The translations under genes were made by a program, and so were the position numbers. Below are positions 1-5,532 of a stretch of 10,535 bases of DNA, piece by piece. The stretch spans positions 1 through 10,535 of the forward strand of contig USMO01000043.1 in assembly GCA_900555785.1 (NCBI GenBank), read 5' to 3'. The notes below the pieces were generated by a model, which saw only the letters and a list, made by a program, of their open reading frames with translations, made no database searches and was not told where the DNA came from. This DNA comes from an uncultured Eubacteriales bacterium (GTDB taxonomy: Bacteria > Bacillota > Clostridia > Oscillospirales > CAG-272). Every line of letters starts with the position of its first letter. Position 1 is the stretch's first letter.

Positions 1-390
1 ACCGAACAGATCATGATGCAGCTTTATCCCGAGATTTATGCCTGCGTCGGCTGCAATGCCTGCACCAAGAGCTGCACGCAAGGGCTGAACGTCATGCAGT
101 ACATCGCTTACGCGCAGAGAGGGGAGTTCGACAAGTGTGCCGAGGCATCCTTTGACTGCGTAATGTGCGGCGTCTGCTCGTCGCGTTGCCCTGCCGGTAT
201 CTCGCATCCGCAGGTTGCCATGCTGGCGCGCCGTCTCAACGGCAAGTACCTGGCGCCGAAGTCCGAGCATCTGGAAGAGCGCGTGAAGGAGATTCAGGAC
301 GGCGATTTCAACGATCTGATCTCTGCCCTGATGGGCAAGCCGGTTGAGGAGCTCAAAGAGCTTTACAACAACCGGGAAATCGAGAAATAA
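1..390 (+). CDS. Small 4Fe-4S dicluster protein (HdrC/GlpC/FrdB-like), 5' partial
   Basis: Likely electron-transfer subunit for the flavoprotein encoded next. The frame is open back to base 1, and no ribosome binding site precedes the first Met at base 13, so the true start probably lies outside the window. The visible 125 residues from that Met hold two four-cysteine motifs: CVGCNACTKSC near residues 11-21 and CVMCGVCSSRCP near 49-60. Both have the C-x2-C-x2-C-x3-C spacing that ligates [4Fe-4S] clusters in ferredoxin-like, HdrC and GlpC proteins; the usual Pro after the last Cys is present only in the second. The remaining ~65 residues are charged and probably helical. No CCG (HdrB-type) domain, flavin site or membrane segment is visible. 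The next start is 13 bases after this stop, so the two are almost certainly co-transcribed. The cluster assignment is firm; the physiological electron partner is inferred from context. Confidence 0.85.
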   Translation, partial: TEQIMMQLYPEIYACVGCNACTKSCTQGLNVMQYIAYAQRGEFDKCAEASFDCVMCGVCSSRCPAGISHPQVAMLARRLNGKYLAPKSEHLEERVKEIQDGDFNDLISALMGKPVEELKELYNNREIEK

Positions 391-396
391 GGGGGG
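389..396 (+). promoter_or_regulatory. Ribosome binding site of the flavoprotein gene
   Basis: AAGGGGGG, beginning inside the stop codon of the ferredoxin-like gene, lies 7 bases before the ATG at 404. It decides the start: an in-frame ATG at 344 lies inside the upstream gene and has no such site. Confidence 0.7.
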
Positions 397-403
397 CAGC
401 AGA

Positions 404-2005
404 ATGTACGCAAAGGAATTTCAGGAATCCCTCGCCAAGGTGGAAGCCGCGCGCGAGGCGAACATTGCATACGAGCCTGCCCGTATGACTGCGGATGAGA
501 AGGATGCCCTGCTGGCGGCTTACCATCCCGACTACAAAAAAAGCGAATTTGCAACGCTGAAGATCGGTCCGAACAAGGGCGAATCCATCCCGCACGAGCT
601 GTGCGAGATGCTGCAGGCGCACAGCCGCATTCAGGCAGGGGACGTTGATCTCAACGATGTCCGCTATGATGTGGATGTGCTGATTATCGGCGGCGGCGGC
701 GCGGGCGCATCGGCAGCAATTGAAGCCGATAACGCAGGTGCCAAGGCGATGATCGTGACCAAGTTGCGCATCGGCGATGCCAACACCATGATGGCAGAGG
801 GCGGCATTCAGGCGGCTGACAAGCCGAACGATTCGCCGGCAATCCACTTCCTGGATGCGTTCGGCGGCGGTCACTACGCTGCAAAGCGCGAGCTGCTGGC
901 AAAGCTGGTCTGCGACGCGCCGGAGGCGATTCAGTGGCTCTCGAACCTCGGCGTGGAGTTTGACAAGGCGCCGGACGGCACCATGATTACCACCCACGGC
1001 GGCGGAACCTCGCGCAAGCGGATGCACGCGGCAAAGGACTACTCCGGCGCCGAGATCATGCGCACGCTGCGCGATGAAGTGCTCAACCGGCAGATTCCGG
1101 TGGTCGATTTCACCTCGGCAATCGAGCTGATTCTGGACGAAAACGGACACGCAGCCGGTGCGGTCCTGATGAACATGGAGACCAAGGAACTGATGGTCGC
1201 ACGTGCAAAGACGGTTATCATCGCAACGGGCGGTGCCGGACGGATGCACTATCAGGGCTTCCCGACTTCCAATCACTACGGCGCAACGGCAGACGGTCTG
1301 GTGCTGGGCTACCGCGTTGGCGCAAAGCTGCTGTATGCCGACACGCTGCAGTACCACCCGACCGGCGCGGCTTACCCGCAGCAGATTTTCGGCGCGCTGG
1401 TGACCGAAAAAGTGCGTTCGCTGGGTGCAAAGCTGGTCAACCGCGACGGCAAGGTCTTCATGCACCCGCTGGAAACGCGTGACGTGGCTGCGGCATCCAT
1501 CATTCGGGAATGCTCCGACCGTGCAGAAGGCGTTGACACCGGCAGCGGCGAGGCGGTCTGGCTGGATACGCCGATGATTGAGAAGATCGGCGGCGAGGGC
1601 ACGATTGAGCGCCGGATTCCTGCCATGATGCGGATGTTTGCAAGCTACGGCATTGATATTCGCAAGGAACCGATTCTGGTCTATCCGACTCTGCACTATC
1701 AGAACGGCGGTCTGGACATCACCGTTGACGGCATGACCCCGAACGTGGAGAACCTCTACGTTGCGGGCGAGGCGGTTGGCGGTATCCATGGGCGCAACCG
1801 GCTGATGGGCAACTCGCTCTTGGACATCATCGTCTTCGGCAGAAGCGCCGGACAGCATGCGGCTGCGAAGGCGAAGGACGTCAAGGTCGGAAAACTGACC
1901 CTGGACCACATTGCAAAATTCGACAAAGAGCGCGAAGCTGCCGGCATTGTGACCGATGCGGTCTCGCCGAAGCTGCTGCCGGATTACCGCAGAAAATTCA
2001 ACTGA
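404..2005 (+). CDS. FAD-dependent fumarate reductase/succinate dehydrogenase-like flavoprotein
   Basis: A 533-residue member of the SdhA/FrdA/NadB flavoprotein superfamily (FAD_binding_2), predicted to reduce or oxidise a fumarate-like substrate. The FAD dinucleotide fold is at residues 92-108 (VLIIGGGGAGASAA). Downstream are the superfamily landmarks: GGGTSRKR near 199-206, QYHPTG with His318, TEKVR with Glu335, TRD with Arg359, HYQNGG with His431, and GRNRLMGNSLLD with Arg466. These correspond to FrdA substrate-binding and proton-transfer residues, so the site looks intact. Two features are unusual. About 85 residues precede the FAD fold, where SdhA/FrdA usually have about ten. Only ~45 residues follow the capping region, so the helical C-terminal domain of SdhA/FrdA appears to be missing. 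No Tat signal or membrane segment is seen, so it is probably cytoplasmic. Start 404 is chosen for its strong SD. The family is firm; the substrate is unknown and could be fumarate or another enoate. Confidence 0.88.
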   Translation: MYAKEFQESLAKVEAAREANIAYEPARMTADEKDALLAAYHPDYKKSEFATLKIGPNKGESIPHELCEMLQAHSRIQAGDVDLNDVRYDVDVLIIGGGGAGASAAIEADNAGAKAMIVTKLRIGDANTMMAEGGIQAADKPNDSPAIHFLDAFGGGHYAAKRELLAKLVCDAPEAIQWLSNLGVEFDKAPDGTMITTHGGGTSRKRMHAAKDYSGAEIMRTLRDEVLNRQIPVVDFTSAIELILDENGHAAGAVLMNMETKELMVARAKTVIIATGGAGRMHYQGFPTSNHYGATADGLVLGYRVGAKLLYADTLQYHPTGAAYPQQIFGALVTEKVRSLGAKLVNRDGKVFMHPLETRDVAAASIIRECSDRAEGVDTGSGEAVWLDTPMIEKIGGEGTIERRIPAMMRMFASYGIDIRKEPILVYPTLHYQNGGLDITVDGMTPNVENLYVAGEAVGGIHGRNRLMGNSLLDIIVFGRSAGQHAAAKAKDVKVGKLTLDHIAKFDKEREAAGIVTDAVSPKLLPDYRRKFN

Positions 2006-2022
2006 GAAAGCTGTGAAATAAC

Positions 2023-2349
2023 ATGATTACAGATTTACTGGAAGCATTGACCATCTTCTGTTTCGGTCTGTCCTGGCCGATTTCCATCCGCAAATCCATC
2101 GTTTCCCGCACCGCCAAGGGCAAGAGCCTGTTCTTTGAGGTCTTCCTGCTCATCGGCTATGCCTGCGGCATCGTCAGAAAGATCATTCAGGTCGCCGGCG
2201 GGAGCAGCGGATTCCTGTTCTACCTGAGCTTCTTCTTCTACGTGCTGAATTTCATCGAAATCTCGGTTGACGTGGCACTCTATTTCCGCAACAAGAAGCT
2301 GGATGCCATCGCAGACGCCCAGGCGGCTGCACAGTCCGGCAAGAACTAA
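2023..2349 (+). CDS. Small three-helix membrane protein, PQ-loop/SemiSWEET-like
   Basis: A 108-residue protein with three predicted membrane helices near residues 3-20, 36-56 and 63-87, and a charged Ala/Gln-rich tail. The first helix ends in LSWPISIRKS, followed by a basic loop (RTAKGKS). This pattern resembles a single PQ-loop repeat as in half-transporters of the SemiSWEET type, which work as dimers; the resemblance is by eye only. It starts 17 bases after the flavoprotein stop and ends just before a strong terminator, so it belongs to the redox operon. It could instead be a membrane anchor for the ferredoxin/flavoprotein pair, but it has no conserved haem-ligand His of the FrdC/SdhC kind. 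The SD is weak. The function is unknown; that it is a real membrane protein is well supported by composition and operon position. Confidence 0.75.
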   Translation: MITDLLEALTIFCFGLSWPISIRKSIVSRTAKGKSLFFEVFLLIGYACGIVRKIIQVAGGSSGFLFYLSFFFYVLNFIEISVDVALYFRNKKLDAIADAQAAAQSGKN

Positions 2350-2358
2350 CGAAAAAAC

Positions 2359-2391
2359 AAAAGGCATGACGCTTGGCGTCATGCCTTTTTT
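2359..2391 (+). terminator. Intrinsic terminator of the redox operon
   Basis: A 9-bp perfect stem (GGCATGACG at 2363-2371 with CGTCATGCC at 2377-2385) has a five-base loop, is extended by A-T pairs, and is followed by six Ts (2386-2391). It begins ten bases after the stop of the small membrane protein. The A-run on the left arm is shorter than needed for strong activity on the other strand. Confidence 0.93.
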
Positions 2392-2412
2392 GCGAAATTC
2401 TTTTTGCAGGGG

Positions 2413-2441
2413 TTGCAAAAGCGGGGAAAACGTGGTATAAT
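2413..2441 (+). promoter_or_regulatory. Sigma-A promoter of the yitT-family gene
   Basis: TTGCAA at 2413-2418 and TATAAT at 2436-2441 are separated by exactly 17 bases, with a TG dinucleotide one base upstream of the -10 (extended -10). It lies between the preceding terminator and the ATG at 2476, giving a leader of roughly 27 bases. Confidence 0.85.
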
Positions 2442-2475
2442 AAAAAGGTTGAAAACGCAAAAGGGGATTTGGAAT

Positions 2476-3333
2476 ATGGTGAACAAAGTGAAATGGCGGG
2501 AAATTGCAAAAGACTACTTTTTTATGATTCTCGGGACCTGCATTCTCGCCGTTGCAATCAACGTCTTCATGGCGCCGAATAAGGTGTCTGCCGGCGGCAT
2601 TACGTCGCTGGGCACGATTCTTTTGCATCTGTTCGGGGTCCGGATTTCGATTACAAACCTGGTGTGCAACGTGGTGCTGTTCGTGTTCGGGTTCCGCAAG
2701 CTGGGCAGATATGCCGTCATTCAAACGGCGTCCGGCATTGTGCTGCTCTCGCTGTTCCTGGAGCTGACCTCCAAAATCCCGGTCTACACCGGCGATATTC
2801 TGATTGCGTCCCTGACCGGCGGCACGCTGATGGGTGTGGGCGTTGGTTTGGTGGTCCGGCAGGGGGCATCGACCGGCGGCAGCGACTTTGCGGCGCTGAT
2901 CTTTCACCGGCTTTTGCCGCACGTTTCGGTGGCTGCGTGGATTATGCTGCTTGACTGCGGCATCGTGCTGGTGTCGGGTATCGTCTTCAGGAGCTTTGCG
3001 GTCACCTTTTATTCGGTGCTGGCGCTGTTTGTCTGCTCGCTGCTGACCGACAAAATCATCACCTTCGGTGACAGCGCAAAAATGGTGCAAATCTTCTCCT
3101 CGCATGCGCAGGAGATTACCGACCACATCATCAAGGATTTCGAGCGCGGCGTGACCGGCATTCACTGCGTGGGAATGTTTGAGAAGAACGAAACGCTGAT
3201 GCTGGAATGCGTGGTCAAGCCCCGGGAGCTGCCGCAGTATCTGAGCCTGGTCAAGCAGATCGACCCGAGCGCCTTTGTCATCATCGGAAACGTGCAGGAG
3301 GTCCTGGGCGAGGGCTTCAAGGATATGGAATGA
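2476..3333 (+). CDS. YitT-family membrane protein (DUF161 + DUF2179)
   Basis: A 285-residue integral membrane protein of the YitT family, common in Firmicutes; its biochemical function is not established. Residues ~12-195 hold several hydrophobic helices with family landmarks: NVFMAPNKVSAGGITSLG near 29-46, and GVGLVVRQGASTGGSDFAA near 122-140. The cytoplasmic DUF2179 domain follows at ~198-283 and includes a RGVTG stretch at 224-228 and a final DPSAFVII...VLGEGF segment. Length and domain order match full-length members. Start 2476 is chosen because AAAAGGGG (2459-2466) sits nine bases upstream; an earlier in-frame ATG at 2404 lies upstream of the promoter and would not be on the transcript. 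The gene has its own promoter and a hairpin behind it, so it is probably monocistronic. Confidence 0.92.
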   Translation: MVNKVKWREIAKDYFFMILGTCILAVAINVFMAPNKVSAGGITSLGTILLHLFGVRISITNLVCNVVLFVFGFRKLGRYAVIQTASGIVLLSLFLELTSKIPVYTGDILIASLTGGTLMGVGVGLVVRQGASTGGSDFAALIFHRLLPHVSVAAWIMLLDCGIVLVSGIVFRSFAVTFYSVLALFVCSLLTDKIITFGDSAKMVQIFSSHAQEITDHIIKDFERGVTGIHCVGMFEKNETLMLECVVKPRELPQYLSLVKQIDPSAFVIIGNVQEVLGEGFKDME

Positions 3334-3335
3334 GG

Positions 3336-3378
3336 AACCGGAACGCGGTGCCGCCCGGCGGTGCTGCGTTCCGGTTTT
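3336..3378 (+). terminator. Likely terminator of the yitT-family gene
   Basis: An 11-bp perfect stem (AACCGGAACGC at 3336-3346 with GCGTTCCGGTT at 3366-3376) is capped by a small inner GC hairpin and followed by TTTTCT. The U tract is short, so termination may be partial. It starts three bases after the stop codon. Confidence 0.75.
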
Positions 3379-3423
3379 CTGTCAGCTTTTGGCAAAGAAG
3401 TCGCCCGAAAATCGCAAAAGGGC

Positions 3424-3452
3424 TTTACAAAACGGGCTTTTTGTGATACAAT
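3424..3452 (+). promoter_or_regulatory. Sigma-A promoter of the nrdR operon
   Basis: TTTACA (3424-3429) and TACAAT (3447-3452) have a 17-base spacer and a TG one base before the -10. The ATG of nrdR is at 3490, leaving a leader of about 30 bases. No other good promoter is seen before the five downstream genes, so this probably serves all of them. Confidence 0.85.
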
Positions 3453-3489
3453 ATAGGAAAGGATATGCAAGAAACAGAGGTGATCTCCC

Positions 3490-3957
3490 ATGAAATGTCC
3501 TGCCTGCGGATACCCGGAAAGCAAGGTCATCGATTCCCGTCCTGCATCGGAAGGGTTCAGCATTCGCCGCCGCCGGGAATGTCTTGCCTGCCAGAAGCGG
3601 TTTACCACATTTGAAACCATCGAGACCATTCAGCTGATTGTGGTCAAGAAAAGCGGTGTCAAGGAACTGTTTGATAAGCAGAAACTGCTCAGCGGCGTTT
3701 TGAAATCAACCGAAAAACGACCGGTTGATGCCATTGCGCTGGTAAACGAGATTGAAGCCGAACTGCAGAACTCGCTGCGGCAGGAGGTCACCTCTACCGA
3801 AATCGGCGAGATGGTCATGCGCAAACTCAAGGCGGTTGACGAGGTGTCCTACGTCCGCTTTGCATCGGTCTACCGCGAATTTCGCGATATTGATACCTTC
3901 CTCTCGGAGATCCGGGACCTGAAGCGCCAGCTGCAGGAGCGCACCGACCGGGAATGA
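3490..3957 (+). CDS. nrdR: Transcriptional repressor NrdR
   Basis: The 155-residue NrdR, a zinc- and ATP/dATP-binding repressor of ribonucleotide reductase genes. The N-terminal zinc ribbon has CPAC at residues 3-6 and CLAC at 31-34, with the basic RRRRE stretch at 26-30 between the two cysteine pairs. The ATP-cone domain covers about 49-139 and includes the family segment YVRFASVYREFRD (121-133). Length and architecture match the family, with no missing ligand. AGAGGTGAT at 3476-3484 is a strong SD five bases before the start. The stop overlaps the next gene's start by four bases (ATGA), suggesting translational coupling. No ribonucleotide reductase gene is in the window, so its targets are elsewhere. 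Confidence 0.97.
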   Translation: MKCPACGYPESKVIDSRPASEGFSIRRRRECLACQKRFTTFETIETIQLIVVKKSGVKELFDKQKLLSGVLKSTEKRPVDAIALVNEIEAELQNSLRQEVTSTEIGEMVMRKLKAVDEVSYVRFASVYREFRDIDTFLSEIRDLKRQLQERTDRE

Positions 3958-4691
3958 GCCGAATTTGGAATCCGTGGCACGGGTGTCACCGTGTCAGCGA
4001 GGGATGCCGCAACTGCTATGTCTTCCGCATTGACGGCGGGCACGGGCAGGATGCCGGCGAGGTCCGGATCAACGCCGACTTTCTGCTCCCGCTCAAACGG
4101 CAGCGCAGCGGCGCCTGGCGGGTCGAGCCTGGGGAGACGCTTTACACCTGCTTTTCCTCCGATTTTCTCCTGCCGGACGCGGACGAATGGCGCCCGGATG
4201 TCTGGCGCATGATGCGCACGCGCGGGGACGTGCAGTTTGTCTTCTTCACCAAGCGCATTGAGCGGCTGGAGGCGGTCCTGCCGCCGGATTGGGGCGACGG
4301 CTACCCGAATGTCACAATCGGCTGCACCTGCGAGAACCGGGACCGCGCCGATTTTCGGTTGCCGCTGTTTTTGCGGCTGCCGATCCGGGAGCGGTTGATT
4401 GTCTGCGAACCGCTCCTGGAGGCGATTGACCTGAAGCCTTACCTGATGGGCGGCTTGGTGCGCGAGGTCTGCGTCGGCGGAGAATCGGGCGAGCAGGCGA
4501 GAGCCTGCGATTTTGCTTGGGTCGAGCAGATTTTTTCTGACTGCCGCGCCTGCGGGGTCCGGTTTTCCTACCACCAGACCGGCGCGCTACTGATCCGGAA
4601 CGGCAGGACCTACCGCATCCCGCGCAAAGAGCAGCAGTCCCAGGCAGCACGGGCAGAAGCCATGCTGCGGGCAGCCGCCCGGCCCGGATAA
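3954..4691 (+). CDS. DUF5131 (phage Gp37/Gp68-like) three-cysteine protein
   Basis: A 245-residue protein of the DUF5131/PF07505 family. The diagnostic N-terminus WNPWHGC...SEGCRNCY has Cys11, Cys18 and Cys21 (C-x6-C-x2-C), which probably bind a metal or iron-sulfur centre. Further family segments are FTKR (98-101), IGCTCENRD (122-130), CEPLLE (151-156), GGESGEQAR (175-183) and the C-terminal HQTG...NGRTYRI (207-222). The family is distantly radical-SAM-like in appearance, but no reaction is established and I do not assign one. It overlaps nrdR by four bases, and the next gene starts 25 bases after its stop. Despite the 'phage protein' family name, no phage genes surround it. Its length fits chromosomal members. 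Family identity is confident; function is unknown. Confidence 0.9.
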   Translation: MSRIWNPWHGCHRVSEGCRNCYVFRIDGGHGQDAGEVRINADFLLPLKRQRSGAWRVEPGETLYTCFSSDFLLPDADEWRPDVWRMMRTRGDVQFVFFTKRIERLEAVLPPDWGDGYPNVTIGCTCENRDRADFRLPLFLRLPIRERLIVCEPLLEAIDLKPYLMGGLVREVCVGGESGEQARACDFAWVEQIFSDCRACGVRFSYHQTGALLIRNGRTYRIPRKEQQSQAARAEAMLRAAARPG

Positions 4692-4716
4692 ACGTTCAGT
4701 TGTATCGGAGGAACCT

Positions 4717-5532
4717 ATGTTTGCCCGAAAAAGATCAATCGCGTGTTTGCTCGCGCTTCTCCTGACGGCGCTTGCGCTGCTGTCCGCATGCCGGACCGTT
4801 CCGGACGCGGATGGCCCGTCTGCCGCCGCGCTCCCGGCTTTGCGAATCGGAAGCGACGAGTATCTGCCGTATTTCTACATCGATAAAGACGGCGATTTTG
4901 CGGGAATCGATGTCGATCTCGCGCGGGAGGCGTGCCGCCGCTTGGGACTGCGCGCGGAATTTTACCAGATTACCTGGAACAACAAGGACGAATACCTGGA
5001 GAACAGGGAGATTGACTGCCTGTGGGGCAGCTTCAGCATGTCCGGGCGGGAGGACCGCTACACCTGGGCGGGTCCCTATATGACCAGCCGCCAGGTGCTG
5101 ATGGTGTCGGACAGCAGCGATATTCAGACGCTTGCCGACCTGGAGAACCGGCGCGTTGGCGTGCAGTTTACCTCCAAGCCGGACGAGCTGTTTTCGGCGG
5201 GCGCGGATGCGGGATACCCGCAGATCAAGTATTTATACTGCTTCTCGGGGACCGAGGATCTCTTGGCTGCGCTGCGTAAAGGCTATGTGGACGCCATTGC
5301 GGGGCATGAGACCATGCTCCTTGAGCACATGAAAACCGCAACCAGACGCTATCGGATTCTTGAAGAACCGTTGCTGGAGGTCTCGCTCGGGGTTGCGTTT
5401 GCCAAGACCGGTGACGCACGCCTGGCAGAGCAACTGGACCGGGTGCTGGCGGAAATGCGCGAGGACGGCTTTGTTGCAGAAGTGCTGAGGCGCTACGGCG
5501 TGGATCCGGGAAGGGCGGTGATTCCGTCATGA
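4717..5532 (+). CDS. Solute-binding lipoprotein (SBP_bac_3 family), probable sensor partner
   Basis: A 271-residue family 3 periplasmic-type binding protein. The signal peptide has basic residues (RKR), a hydrophobic core and a lipobox LSAC with Cys25, so the mature protein is probably lipid-anchored to the outer face of the membrane. The binding domain runs from about residue 41 to 265 and shows the family signature FAGIDVDLAREA (61-72) and the second-lobe entry MSGREDRYTWAGPY (108-121), where Arg114 matches the ligand-carboxylate arginine. Members bind amino acids or similar small polar ligands. No ABC permease or ATPase gene is adjacent. It is instead followed by a hybrid histidine kinase whose ATG overlaps its stop by four bases. 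This favours a sensing role over transport, though that remains an inference. CGGAGGA (4706-4712) is a good SD. Confidence 0.9.
   Translation: MFARKRSIACLLALLLTALALLSACRTVPDADGPSAAALPALRIGSDEYLPYFYIDKDGDFAGIDVDLAREACRRLGLRAEFYQITWNNKDEYLENREIDCLWGSFSMSGREDRYTWAGPYMTSRQVLMVSDSSDIQTLADLENRRVGVQFTSKPDELFSAGADAGYPQIKYLYCFSGTEDLLAALRKGYVDAIAGHETMLLEHMKTATRRYRILEEPLLEVSLGVAFAKTGDARLAEQLDRVLAEMREDGFVAEVLRRYGVDPGRAVIPS

Noticed and set aside
353..1909. 518-codon open frame on the - strand opposite the flavoprotein gene
   Set aside because: Its product is rich in His, Arg, Gln and Cys with no recognisable domain, and the + strand gene has clear family motifs. It is a by-product of high GC codon use.
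2035..3165. 376-codon open frame on the - strand across the terminator and yitT-family gene
   Set aside because: It spans two genes and a terminator on the + strand, and its composition is atypical for a real protein.
3446..3461. Possible NrdR box overlapping the -10 of nrdR
   Set aside because: The left half (ATACAATATA) fits the NrdR consensus, but the right half does not, no second box is spaced appropriately, and the AT-rich core is explained by the -10 element.
3954..4691. Prophage remnant suggested by the 'phage Gp37/Gp68' family name
   Set aside because: No integrase, structural or lysis genes, attachment repeats or base-composition change surround it; it sits inside a housekeeping operon.
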